The notes under the pieces were generated by a model, which worked only from the letters and a program-made list of their open reading frames with translations, did not search any database and was not told the DNA's origin. A DNA stretch of 64,000 nt, from NCBI RefSeq assembly GCF_000312425.1, contig NZ_HE997181.1, forward strand, positions 4,030,320 to 4,094,319, given 5' to 3'. This document shows positions 49,968 to 58,781 of this stretch, one piece after another. Made by a program: the position numbers and the translations under genes. How positions within the stretch are numbered: the stretch's first letter is position 1; every line of letters starts with the position of its first letter. The DNA comes from Reyranella massiliensis 521 (GTDB taxonomy: Bacteria > Pseudomonadota > Alphaproteobacteria > Reyranellales > Reyranellaceae).

Positions 49968-50957
49968 TTAGACGCGCACTGCCATCTTGCCCTTGTTGCG
50001 GCCTTCGAACAGACCGATCAGCGCCTCGGGCGCCTTCTCGAGGCCGTCGACGACATCGACGACGGCCTTGATCTTGCCGTCGGCGACCCAGCGGGCGAGT
50101 CGCGTCTCGGCTTCGGCGCGCCGGTCGTAGAAGTCCATCACGATGAAGCCTTCCATGCGCAGCCGCTTGGTTACGACCAGGCCTGGCACGGCCATGGGAC
50201 CCGGCCCCGGCTTCTCGACGTCGTACTGCGAGACGTTGCCGCAGCAGGCGATGCGGCCGCGCAGGTTCATCAGCGACAATGCCGCGTCGAGCACCGGCCC
50301 GCCGGTATTGTCGAAGTAGACGTCGATGCCGTCGGGACAAGCTGCCGCCAATGCACGGCGCACGCCGCCGGCCTTGTAATCGACGGCGGCATCGAAGCCG
50401 AGGTCGCGCACGATCCAGTCGCACTTGTCTTGGCCACCCGCGGTGCCGACGACTCGGCAGCCCACGAGCTTGGCGATCTGGCCGACCATCGTGCCGACGG
50501 CGCCGGCCGCGGCCGAAACCAGCACGGTGTCGCCCGGCTTGGGCCGGCCCACTTCTAAAAGGCCGAAATAGGCCGTGAGGCCGGTGACGCTGAGCGGCCC
50601 GATCAGCATCTCCAGCGGCGCCTTGACCGTGCGCTTGGTCAACCGCCGCGCCGGCCGCACGGCGTAGTCCTGCCAGCCCCAGTCGCCTTCGACGATGTCG
50701 CCCTTGCCGAACTCCGCGGCATTGGACTCAACGACCTCACCGATGGTGAAGCCGTTCATCACCTGCCCCGGTTCCAGCGCGTCGCGATAGGTCTTGCCCA
50801 TCATCCAGGCGCGGTTGGCGGGATCGAGCGACAGCATGCGCGTGCGCACCAGCACTTCGCCCGAGCGCGGGCTGGGAATGGCCGTCTCGGTCCACTGGAA
50901 GGTGTCCTTGCCGATCTTGCCGGCCGGCTGCTTGGCGTAGAGCCACTGGCGGTTCAT
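49968..50957 (-). CDS. zinc-independent MDR oxidoreductase (CurA/prostaglandin reductase type)
   Basis: A 329-residue medium-chain reductase lacking the structural zinc loop. AAAGAVGTMVGQIAKLVGC is the Rossmann glycine region, VDVYFDNTGG and YDVEKPGPGP follow in the NADP domain. Such enzymes reduce enones, quinones or allyl alcohols with NADPH. GGGAGAGGA precedes the ATG. It converges with the crotonase at 49148 and follows another crotonase (50976) with a gap of 18 bp. Confidence 0.9.
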   Translation of the reverse strand: MNRQWLYAKQPAGKIGKDTFQWTETAIPSPRSGEVLVRTRMLSLDPANRAWMMGKTYRDALEPGQVMNGFTIGEVVESNAAEFGKGDIVEGDWGWQDYAVRPARRLTKRTVKAPLEMLIGPLSVTGLTAYFGLLEVGRPKPGDTVLVSAAAGAVGTMVGQIAKLVGCRVVGTAGGQDKCDWIVRDLGFDAAVDYKAGGVRRALAAACPDGIDVYFDNTGGPVLDAALSLMNLRGRIACCGNVSQYDVEKPGPGPMAVPGLVVTKRLRMEGFIVMDFYDRRAEAETRLARWVADGKIKAVVDVVDGLEKAPEALIGLFEGRNKGKMAVRV

Positions 50958-50975
50958 GGGTTCCTCTCCCGAGCA

Positions 50976-51773
50976 TCAGTCCTTGTAGTTCGCGGCGCGC
51001 TTCTGCAGGTTGGACATGATGGCCTCGACCTGGTTGGGCGAGCCGATCAGCTTCTGCTGCTCAACCGACTCCATCATCAGACCCGCCGCAGCATCGACGG
51101 CGACCGCGGCATTCAACAGCCGCTTGTTGGCCCGGATCGCGTCGGGGCTCTTGGAAGCGATCTCCTTTGCGGCCTCCAGTGCCGCCGCCCGCGGATCGTC
51201 CACGACGCGCGTCACGAAGCCCATCTGCTGCGCCTCGACTCCGTTGAAGATGCGGCCGGTATAGGTGAGTTCGCGCACCACATCCTCGCGTGCGAGGTGG
51301 CGCATGAGCTGCGTGCCGGCGAGATCGGGCACCAGGCCCCACTTGATTTCCATCACGGAGAACCGCGCATCCGGGGTGGCGTAGCGGATGTCCGGTCCCA
51401 GGGCGATCTGGAAGCCGCCACCGAAGGCCACGCCATGCACCGCCGCGATCACCGGCACCGGCAGCTCGCGCCACAGCCAGGCGCATTGCTGCGGCCGGTT
51501 GGCGATGCCGTGGGTGCGCTTGGCGAGGTCGCGCACGCCCGGCACGCCGTCCTGCTTCATAGCGGCGAAGCTGCCCATGTCGAGACCGGCGCAGAAGGCC
51601 TTTCCTTCGCCCGACAAGACCACGCAGCGTAGCCCCTCCATTGTCGCAAGCTTGGCCCCGGCCTCGATGATGCCCTCAAACATCGCGTTATCCAGCGCGT
51701 TCATCTTGTCGGCACGGATCAGGCGGACGTCGGCGACACCGTCCTTCAGGTCGATCGAGACGCGGTCTTTCAT
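50976..51773 (-). CDS. enoyl-CoA hydratase/isomerase family protein
   Basis: A 265-residue crotonase-fold protein, with CAGLDMGSFAAMK for the first oxyanion strand and VHGVAFGGGFQIALGPDIRY for the second. A Glu in TPDARFSVMEIKWGLVPD may serve in catalysis. Its ATG overlaps the stop of a small 71-residue gene by 4 bp (51770-51773, ATGA), so it is coupled to a TauE-type exporter through that gene. Confidence 0.88.
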   Translation of the reverse strand: MKDRVSIDLKDGVADVRLIRADKMNALDNAMFEGIIEAGAKLATMEGLRCVVLSGEGKAFCAGLDMGSFAAMKQDGVPGVRDLAKRTHGIANRPQQCAWLWRELPVPVIAAVHGVAFGGGFQIALGPDIRYATPDARFSVMEIKWGLVPDLAGTQLMRHLAREDVVRELTYTGRIFNGVEAQQMGFVTRVVDDPRAAALEAAKEIASKSPDAIRANKRLLNAAVAVDAAAGLMMESVEQQKLIGSPNQVEAIMSNLQKRAANYKD

Positions 51774-51985
51774 TTTTCACTCTCCGATTTGAGCCATTCG
51801 CGCAGACGGCGCTTCACTTCCTCAGGTTCGAGTCTCTTGGGCGGCGCGAGGCTGCCGTCCCCTTGCTTGGGCCACATCAACACGGCGATGCCGCGCTGCA
51901 CGTCGGCATAGCTGCAATCGTCGGGCAGCCGGTCGAGCAGCGCCCGCACCTCTGCCTTCACATCGACTTTCTTCTCTTCGCTCAT
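51770..51985 (-). CDS. 71-residue hypothetical protein between exporter and crotonase
   Basis: A small, charged protein with an N-terminal helix (VKAEVRALLDRLPDDCSYADV) and a basic C-terminal helix (EVKRRLREWLKSESEK). The ATG at 51985 overlaps the stop of the TauE/SafE gene, and its own stop overlaps the start of the crotonase. The helix has the look of small addiction or adapter proteins but no family can be named. It is too short for most ORF cut-offs and easily missed. Confidence 0.65.
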   Translation of the reverse strand: MSEEKKVDVKAEVRALLDRLPDDCSYADVQRGIAVLMWPKQGDGSLAPPKRLEPEEVKRRLREWLKSESEK

Positions 51986-52737
51986 CGCGTCGCCATCAGC
52001 CAGACTCCCTGCGCCACGTAAACCGCCCCGAGCCCCAGGATGACGCGGCGGGTCCAATGATAGAACTGCCGGTCCGACATGCGATCGAGAAAACTGCGCG
52101 ACAGGGTCGTGCCCAGGATGGCGAAGCAGGCGGCATAGCCCATCACCAGCCACTGCTCGGGGTCCCGACCCGCCGGCCCTTCGATCACCATGGCAAAATA
52201 GGTGACTTTGGTGAGATGGCCCAGCACCTGCGCCGCGGCCTTGGTGGCGACATTGACCTGCCGAGACATGCCGGTGCGTACATAGAAGATGTCGAGCAGC
52301 GGACCGGTCACGCCCGACACGAGCTGGATGGCGCCGCCGATGGCGCCCGCCACGAAAGCCTGGCCGCCCCGCTCGATGTTGGGAGCGATGCGCTGTGGCA
52401 CAGCCAAGGCGATGAACGGCATCAGACCGACGGCCATCAGCACCAGTGCCTTGTCGGGTACGAAATCAAAGAAGGAAAAGACGATCAGCGACGCCGCGGC
52501 GCCGGCGCCGAACTGCAGGACGACACTCCACTTCACATGATGGCGCCACAGCCAGGCGCGCCAGCTGTTGGCCGCAATCTGGATGACGCCGTGGAACACC
52601 ATGGCGACCGGCACCGGCAGGAACAGCAATAGGAAGCCGATCAACAGCATCCCGCCCGCCATGCCGAAGATCCCGGAAATGAACGAGGTCACGACGGCCA
52701 CGACCGCCAGAGCGGCCAGGACGGGAAGAGTGAACAT
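51982..52737 (-). CDS. TauE/SafE-family sulfite/sulfoacetate exporter-like membrane protein
   Basis: A 251-residue protein with about eight membrane segments; FISGIFGMAGGMLLIGFLL at the first repeat and FVAGAIGGAIQLVSGVTGPL at the second are TauE/SafE hallmarks. Members export sulfite, sulfoacetate or other small anions. The ATG at 52737 is used because the longer open frame is antisense to the amidase gene. It heads a three-gene coupled unit with the 71-residue protein and a crotonase. Confidence 0.9.
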   Translation of the reverse strand: MFTLPVLAALAVVAVVTSFISGIFGMAGGMLLIGFLLLFLPVPVAMVFHGVIQIAANSWRAWLWRHHVKWSVVLQFGAGAAASLIVFSFFDFVPDKALVLMAVGLMPFIALAVPQRIAPNIERGGQAFVAGAIGGAIQLVSGVTGPLLDIFYVRTGMSRQVNVATKAAAQVLGHLTKVTYFAMVIEGPAGRDPEQWLVMGYAACFAILGTTLSRSFLDRMSDRQFYHWTRRVILGLGAVYVAQGVWLMATR

Positions 52738-52795
52738 CGCTGTGCGGCGTAGCGCACGTGGCAGAAGGTGTCGAGGACCGGATAAGGTCGACGCC

Positions 52796-54226
52796 ATGTC
52801 CGACACCGATCTCCTGTTCACCCCGGCCGCGAAAGCCGCCGCCCTCATCCGCGACCGCAAACTTTCGCCCGTCGAATATGTCGACGTCGTCCTGAAAGCG
52901 ATCGACCGCGCCCAGCCCAAGCTCAACTGCTTTCGCGTGGTGATGGCCGAGGAGGCTCGACGCGACGCGAAGAAGGCCGAGGAAGCCGTCGCGCGCGGCG
53001 AGAAGCTCGGACCGCTGCACGGCATTCCGGTAAGCATCAAGGACCTGGTCGACGTCAAAGGCGTGCACACCCGCCATGGCTCGGCGATCTTCGAGGACAA
53101 TGTCGCCCAGGCCGACGATGTGCTGGTGCAGCGTCTGCGCGCCGCCGGCGCCATCGTGGTCGGCAAGGCCACGACGCCGGAGTTCGGCGTGAAGGGCTTG
53201 ACCGACGGTCCCTCCTTCGGCGTCACGCGCAACCCCTGGAACCTCGACCGCACGCCGGGCGGCTCCAGCGGCGGCGGCGCGGCGGCCGTCGCGGCCGGCC
53301 TCGGTCCGATCTCGCTCGGCACCGATGGCGCGGGCTCGATCCGCGGCCCCGCCTCGTGCAGCGGCCTCGTGGGCCTGAAGCCGACGCTGGGCGCCGTGCC
53401 GGCCGACACGACGCGCGATGCATTCGGCAACAATGTCTTTGCCGGGCCGCTTTCGCGCACGATCACCGATGCCGCGATCATGCATTCCGTGCTGGTCGGC
53501 CCCAGCGACAAGGACCCGTGGTCGCTCTCCGGTCCGTCGCAGCAGCCGCTGTCGCCCAAACTCGCCGGCCGCGATCTCTCCAGTGTCCGCATCGGCTACA
53601 TCGAACTCACGGCCAATCCGCGGATCGCCGCCGACGTGCGCGCCAACACGCGCGCCTCGCTCGCGGCCTGGGAAGCGATGGGCGCGATGGTCGAGGAAGT
53701 CACCGAAAAGATCGACTGGATCGAATACGAAGGCCGCGTGCTCTATCAGGCGAACTTCGCCGTGTTCTGTGCGCAGTATCTGCCCAAGTGGCAGAACCAG
53801 ATGGACCCGGTGACGCTGGCGTTCATGGATCGCGGTGCCAAGTTTAGCCTGGCCGACTTCCGCAACGCCCAGTTCGCGCGCACGGCCCTGTTCCGCAAGA
53901 TCCAGTCGCTGCTGGCGCGCTACGACTTCCTGGTGACGCCGACCAACGCGCGCACCGCCCTCGATGTGACGCACGACGCCGCCAACGACGAAGTCGTCAT
54001 CGACGGCGTGAAGTGCGGCATCACCCGCCAGGGCTGGACCTCCTACCAGTACCCCTTCAACCTCACCGGCCATCCTGCGCTGGCCCTGCCTTCGGGCTTC
54101 GGCACCGACGGGCTGCCGACCTCGGTTCAGATCGTCGGCAGGTGGGGTGCGGAGACCGATGTGCTGCGGCTCGGGGCGCTGCTCGAAGACGCGCAACCCT
54201 GGGCGCAGCACAGGCCATCGATCTGA
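52796..54226 (+). CDS. amidase (amidase-signature family)
   Basis: A 476-residue amidase. The Ser-Ser-Lys triad is Lys82 (VSIKDLVD), Ser157/158 (PGGSSGGGAA) and Ser181 (GAGSIRGPAS). The N-terminal YVDVVLKAIDRAQPKLN is family-typical. The substrate (aromatic or aliphatic amide) is unknown. It is distinct from the AtzE-like enzyme of this window. The ATG at 52796 has AAGG eight bases upstream. It is divergent from the TauE gene, and a Bug receptor follows after 97 bp. Confidence 0.92.
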   Translation: MSDTDLLFTPAAKAAALIRDRKLSPVEYVDVVLKAIDRAQPKLNCFRVVMAEEARRDAKKAEEAVARGEKLGPLHGIPVSIKDLVDVKGVHTRHGSAIFEDNVAQADDVLVQRLRAAGAIVVGKATTPEFGVKGLTDGPSFGVTRNPWNLDRTPGGSSGGGAAAVAAGLGPISLGTDGAGSIRGPASCSGLVGLKPTLGAVPADTTRDAFGNNVFAGPLSRTITDAAIMHSVLVGPSDKDPWSLSGPSQQPLSPKLAGRDLSSVRIGYIELTANPRIAADVRANTRASLAAWEAMGAMVEEVTEKIDWIEYEGRVLYQANFAVFCAQYLPKWQNQMDPVTLAFMDRGAKFSLADFRNAQFARTALFRKIQSLLARYDFLVTPTNARTALDVTHDAANDEVVIDGVKCGITRQGWTSYQYPFNLTGHPALALPSGFGTDGLPTSVQIVGRWGAETDVLRLGALLEDAQPWAQHRPSI

Positions 54227-54323
54227 TCTCCGGTCACTGGTGGGATAGCCGCGACCTCCATCGGTCTTTGCGCCATCGTGAGCCTTCTTCTAGGCTCGGC
54301 GCAAAGAAACCGGGAGGAAACTC

Positions 54324-55289
54324 ATGCGTCTGGCCGCAATCGCTTTAGCCCTGTTTGGCCTGGTCGCCGGCTCCATGCCGGCCCACGCCCAAGGCTCCGA
54401 CAAGCCCATCAAGATCATGGCGCCCTATGCACCGGGCGGAAACATCGACGTCACGGCGCGCATCATCGCCGACAAGCTGCGCGACGTGCTGGGCGTCACG
54501 GTGCTCGTCGAGAACAAGGCCGGCGCCAGCGGCATGATCGGCAGCGACATCGTTGCCCGCTCCGCGCCCGACGGCACGACCCTGCTGGTCTCGGCAAATT
54601 CCCTGGTCGCGGTGCCTGCGATCTACGGCAACGCGCCCTACGACTGGCGCACGGCTTTCACGCCGATCAGCCACATCCAGCGCGTGCCGGCCGTCCTGGT
54701 GGTGACGCCCAGTTCGCCGATCAAGACCATGGCTGATTTCGTCGCCCTGGGCCGCGACGGCAAGTTCGCCGTGGCCGACTCAGGCGTCGGCACGACCAAC
54801 CATCTCGCCATCGAGCTGATCGGCGAGGCGACCGGCAGCAAGTACACGATCGTGCACTACAAGGGCAGCGGCGCGGCCTCGCTGGACGTGATCGCGGGCC
54901 AGGTCACGGCCCAGGTCGACCAGCTCAACGCCGCCATCGGCCATATCAAGGCCGGCAAGCTGCGCGCCATCGCCGTGTCGTCCGATAAGCGCGTACCGCA
55001 GCTTCCCGACGTGCCGACCATGAAGGAAAGCGGCGTGAAGGGTCTCGAAAACTTCACCTTCTCCACCTTCACCGGCCTGTTCGGTCCGGCCAAGATGCCG
55101 CCCGAGGTCGTAGCGAAGCTCAACAACGCGATGGTCAAGGTGCTGAAGGATCCGGCCGTCGTACAACGTTTCGCCGAGCTCACGGCCGAAGCCTACCCCA
55201 CCACGCCGCAGGAAACCGCGGCCATGTTCGATGCCGAAGACAAGACCGTCGTGCCTCTGATCAAGAAGCTCGGCATCAAACCGGAGTAA
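54324..55289 (+). CDS. Bug-family (TctC) solute receptor
   Basis: A 321-residue receptor with a Sec signal (MRLAAIALALFGLVAG, cleavage after AHA) and the Bug core IKIMAPYAPGGNIDVTAR, VLVENKAGASGMI and VHYKGSGAASLDVIAG. GGGAGGA precedes the ATG. It follows the amidase gene on the same strand, so it could supply an amide or a carboxylate. It is the fourth Bug receptor of the window and also lacks adjacent TctAB genes. Confidence 0.92.
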   Translation: MRLAAIALALFGLVAGSMPAHAQGSDKPIKIMAPYAPGGNIDVTARIIADKLRDVLGVTVLVENKAGASGMIGSDIVARSAPDGTTLLVSANSLVAVPAIYGNAPYDWRTAFTPISHIQRVPAVLVVTPSSPIKTMADFVALGRDGKFAVADSGVGTTNHLAIELIGEATGSKYTIVHYKGSGAASLDVIAGQVTAQVDQLNAAIGHIKAGKLRAIAVSSDKRVPQLPDVPTMKESGVKGLENFTFSTFTGLFGPAKMPPEVVAKLNNAMVKVLKDPAVVQRFAELTAEAYPTTPQETAAMFDAEDKTVVPLIKKLGIKPE

Positions 55290-55298
55290 TCCAAAACA

Positions 55299-55658
55299 AT
55301 GACCTGGCTCCCCCCTGCCGTCGCGCCCGTCGTCCTGTTGTTGATCTCCAACGTCTTCATGACGTTTGCCTGGTACGGGCACCTGAAGTTCACCGACAGG
55401 CCCTTGTGGCTGGTGGTGGTGGCGAGCTGGGGCATCGCCTTCGTCGAATATTGCTTCGCCGTGCCGGCCAATCGCTGGGGGCACGCGGCCTATTCGGCCG
55501 CCGAGCTGAAGACCATGCAGGAGGTGATTACGCTCAGCGTATTCGCCGTCTTCTCGGTGCTCTATCTCGGCGAACGATTCACACTCAACCACATGGTGGG
55601 CTTCGCGCTGATCTGCGCCGGCGCCTTCTTCGTCTTCAAAGGCCCGCTGCCGACATGA
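55299..55658 (+). CDS. DUF486 family membrane protein
   Basis: A 119-residue protein with four membrane segments, and the family stretch FAWYGHLKF and SWGIAFVEYCFAVPANRWG. The family resembles small multidrug-type transporters but has no proven role. It lies 9 bp after the Bug receptor gene. Confidence 0.9.
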   Translation: MTWLPPAVAPVVLLLISNVFMTFAWYGHLKFTDRPLWLVVVASWGIAFVEYCFAVPANRWGHAAYSAAELKTMQEVITLSVFAVFSVLYLGERFTLNHMVGFALICAGAFFVFKGPLPT

Positions 55659-55722
55659 GAGGATGATCGCGCCTCCTCCTGCGTAAACCGTTTCGGACAA
55701 CAACGATGGTGATGATGCGGAG

Positions 55723-57495
55723 ATGATGAGGATCGGGCGACGAACAGAGATGGCGGTGCTGGCTGCCATCCTCGTACTCGCGGCGATCCTCCGGCTGTGG
55801 CGGCTCGAAACCAACGGTTGCGGCAACGAATATTACGCTGCCGGCGTGCGCAGCATGCTGCAGGGGCTGCATCTCTTCTTCTACAACACCTTCGACCCGG
55901 CCGGCCTCGTCTCCCTCGACAAGCCGCCGCTCGCCTTCTGGATTCAGACCATCTCGGCGCGGCTGCTGGGCTATGGCGGCTGGGCGATCCACCTGCCGCA
56001 AGCCTTGGCTGGAATCGCCTCGGTGGCCCTCCTCTATGCGCTGGTGCGCCGCTTCGGTCGAACCGCCGCTTTTCTTGCCGCTCTTCTGCTCGCCCTCACG
56101 CCCATCGCCGTTGCAACGGACCGGTCGAACAATACCGATTCGTGGCTGGTACTCTTTTTGCTGCTGGCGGCATGGCTCGCCTTGCGTGGCCGCGGCCTCT
56201 CCTTCGTCTTCGCCATGGCGGCACTTGGCCTGGCCTTCAACGTCAAGATGCTGGCGGCACTGATCTGCGGCCCTGCGCTCCTGGTCGGTTGGTGGCTCGA
56301 CAGTGAACTCAATTGGCGACAGCGGCTGGGCTGGCTGGCAGCCGGCGCCGCCACTTTCGCCGTCGTCGCGCTGTCGTGGGCCGCTATCTTCGACCTGACG
56401 CCGCCGGAACACCGGCCGGTCGCCGGCAGCAGCAAGAGCAATTCGATGCTCGAGCTGATCGTCCGGCATAATGGGCTCGAACGCTTTGTACGCACCGCCC
56501 CCGACAAGCCCGAGGCCGCACAGCCTCGACGCTTCTTGGCCTACGATGCCGTCCCGACCGGGCCCTTGCGCCTTGCGGAGCCTATGCTCGCCGGCCAGTT
56601 CGCCTGGGCGCTGCCGCTTGCCATCCTGGGCGCCGTCCTCGCGTGGCGCCGCCGGCCCGCGGCCATTGCGCTCTGGTCGGTCTGGGCGCTGACCTACGGC
56701 ATCGTCTACAGCGCCGCCGGCGGCATCTTTCACATCTACTATCTCATCGCCCTGGCACCGCCCCTTGCCGCTCTTGCCGGTGTCGGCTGCTACGAGCTGT
56801 GGCGCCGTGGACCACGCTTTCTCGCCCTGGGTCTGGCGGCGACCGCACTCTGGCAGGGTTACATCACCGGCGGAACGTTGGGCTGGCTCAGCCCGTGGAT
56901 GGGCTTTCCCGCCGTGGCGCTGCTCGCCGCCGCCGGGACTCTCTTCCGAGGCAAGCGGCCACCAGCGGTCATCGGCGGCATCGCCCTGTCGATCCTCCCG
57001 GTTTTCTGGGCGCTCAGTCCGATCTTCTCGCCGGGCAATCTCGCTTTGCCCTCGGCCAGCCTGCCGCGCTGGCTCGGCAGCGACGATGGCCGCGGCCCGA
57101 TTCTGTCGCGCACCTACCGTTCGCTGACCGACGATCCCAAACTGATCACCTTCCTGAAGGAGCATCGCGGCTCTGCGCGCTTCCTTGCCGCCACGCCGAC
57201 GGCTCTATTGGCAGCGCCTCTCATCATCCGCACCGGCGAGCCAGTACTCCCCTTCGGCGGTTATCTCGGCAACGACCCGATCATGAGCGTCGAGGCATTC
57301 GCGGCCCGCGTCCAGCGCGGCGAGGTGCGGTACGTTCTGTTGGGCACGGCGCGATGGCCCGCCGATTTCGAAGCGTGGGTGATCGGGAACGGCAAGCCTG
57401 TCGACGTGGCCCTATGGCGTTCGCTGCCGCCAGAGCCACGCCGTCTGCTAACGCTTTACGATCTGGCGCCGCCGCAACAGCAACGCCCGCGTTAG
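55723..57495 (+). CDS. GT39/ArnT-type membrane glycosyltransferase
   Basis: A 590-residue protein with about 12 membrane segments. The first outer loop holds NEYYAAGVRSM and the catalytic SLDKPPLAFW (Asp near residue 66); NNTDSWLVLFLL is a second loop. The family uses a lipid-linked sugar donor to modify lipid A, proteins or other acceptors outside the inner membrane. No lipid A or glycan genes adjoin it. The start ATG at 55723 (or 55726) has only a weak site. Its stop shares TTAG with the convergent PepSY gene. Confidence 0.88.
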   Translation: MMRIGRRTEMAVLAAILVLAAILRLWRLETNGCGNEYYAAGVRSMLQGLHLFFYNTFDPAGLVSLDKPPLAFWIQTISARLLGYGGWAIHLPQALAGIASVALLYALVRRFGRTAAFLAALLLALTPIAVATDRSNNTDSWLVLFLLLAAWLALRGRGLSFVFAMAALGLAFNVKMLAALICGPALLVGWWLDSELNWRQRLGWLAAGAATFAVVALSWAAIFDLTPPEHRPVAGSSKSNSMLELIVRHNGLERFVRTAPDKPEAAQPRRFLAYDAVPTGPLRLAEPMLAGQFAWALPLAILGAVLAWRRRPAAIALWSVWALTYGIVYSAAGGIFHIYYLIALAPPLAALAGVGCYELWRRGPRFLALGLAATALWQGYITGGTLGWLSPWMGFPAVALLAAAGTLFRGKRPPAVIGGIALSILPVFWALSPIFSPGNLALPSASLPRWLGSDDGRGPILSRTYRSLTDDPKLITFLKEHRGSARFLAATPTALLAAPLIIRTGEPVLPFGGYLGNDPIMSVEAFAARVQRGEVRYVLLGTARWPADFEAWVIGNGKPVDVALWRSLPPEPRRLLTLYDLAPPQQQRPR

Positions 57496-58778
57496 TCGGC
57501 CGCCTTCGCCGCGGCTGCCGCCGCCAGGATCGCCTGCTTTGCCGTCTCGCCGGCACGGCGGTTGCGGCGCTTGATCCACCACATCAGGAAGCCCGTAACG
57601 GCGAAAACCGGGATGATTACCCCCGACACGAACACCAGGAACTTGTAGATCCCGCCAAGGCCGATGCCGTAGTGCAGCCCTCGCTGCCAGGCCACGATGG
57701 TCTCGCCCGTCGACATGGTCTTCGGATCAAAGACGTCGATCACGGCCTTGCGATAGGGATCGATGATCACCGTGATGACTGGCGCACCTGTTTCATGGCC
57801 CGGCCGGATGAAGCCGATACGCATTGCCTGATCGGGCCGAATCGACAGGAACGCATTCAGGAAGCGTGCATCGGGCACGCGCGTCCTGGCGAGCTCGACC
57901 GCCTCGTTGACGCCCATCGGCGGCGTGCCGCGCATCGGCTCGACCCGCGCCTGGAACATCGCAGCGCGCATGTCGCGGCCCGGCCAGATGCTGTTCACGG
58001 CGGCCGAAATCTGCTGCGGGAAAGCGAGATAGACGCCGGTGAAGTTCACCAGCATGAAGATCGCCAGGCTCCAGATGCCGACGGCACCGTGCAGCTCGCG
58101 GTTGAGGCGCAGGCCTTTGGCCTTGCGGCGCACCACAAAGGCGGCCTTCCACTGACCCGGCCTCGGCCACCAGAGATAGAGGCCGGAGCAGCCCAGCACG
58201 AGCAGCGCCACGCCCAGCCAGCCGACCAGCTCACGGCCCAACCCACCGGGAATGAAGAGATGGCCGTGCAGGTCGTGGAAGAAGCGCACCCAGCCGGTCA
58301 TCGCCTGCTGCGTCTCGACGATCTGCAGCGACACCGGATCGATCAGGATCTGGAGGCTGCCCGCGAACGGGCTCTGCGTCGGGACGCGACCCTGCGCCTG
58401 CCCATCCTGCTGCTGGCGACCGCCTTGTTGACCACGGAACTGCGAACGTTCATTCGCCATGCCGGGACGCGACAGCCGAACGGCCGCCGGTTCGCCAAGC
58501 TCCGCCGGCCAGCGCACGGCAATCGGGATGCGGCCGGGATCGGTGGTCGCGGCCCTCGCCGCTTCGATCAGTTCGGCCGGCGAGCGCCACTCGCCGACCG
58601 TCCTGGCGTCGGGCTCGCCCTGCCCCAGAAGGTGTTCGATGTCGTGCGCGTAAACCAGCACAGCGCCCGTCACGCCCATCATGACGAGCGGCAACAGCAG
58701 GATCAGGCCGATCCAGAGGTGAAGCTGCAGCAGCCAGTAGCGCACAGTACGGCGCTGCGGTTTGGGGCCGGCCGCCAT
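57492..58778 (-). CDS. PepSY-associated TM (PiuB/FoxB-like) membrane protein
   Basis: A 428-residue protein with about four membrane helices (around 15-40, 180-200, 230-250, 375-400). The N-terminal LHLWIGLILLLPLVMMGVTGAVLVY and the later NFTGVYLAFP are typical of the PepSY_TM family; PiuB and FoxB reduce ferric siderophores. A Gln-rich insert (about 110-130) lies in the PepSY loop. It follows feoB by 3 bp, so a role as ferric reductase making Fe(II) for FeoB is a reasonable inference. Confidence 0.85.
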   Translation of the reverse strand: MAAGPKPQRRTVRYWLLQLHLWIGLILLLPLVMMGVTGAVLVYAHDIEHLLGQGEPDARTVGEWRSPAELIEAARAATTDPGRIPIAVRWPAELGEPAAVRLSRPGMANERSQFRGQQGGRQQQDGQAQGRVPTQSPFAGSLQILIDPVSLQIVETQQAMTGWVRFFHDLHGHLFIPGGLGRELVGWLGVALLVLGCSGLYLWWPRPGQWKAAFVVRRKAKGLRLNRELHGAVGIWSLAIFMLVNFTGVYLAFPQQISAAVNSIWPGRDMRAAMFQARVEPMRGTPPMGVNEAVELARTRVPDARFLNAFLSIRPDQAMRIGFIRPGHETGAPVITVIIDPYRKAVIDVFDPKTMSTGETIVAWQRGLHYGIGLGGIYKFLVFVSGVIIPVFAVTGFLMWWIKRRNRRAGETAKQAILAAAAAAKAAD

Positions 58779-58781
58779 CGC

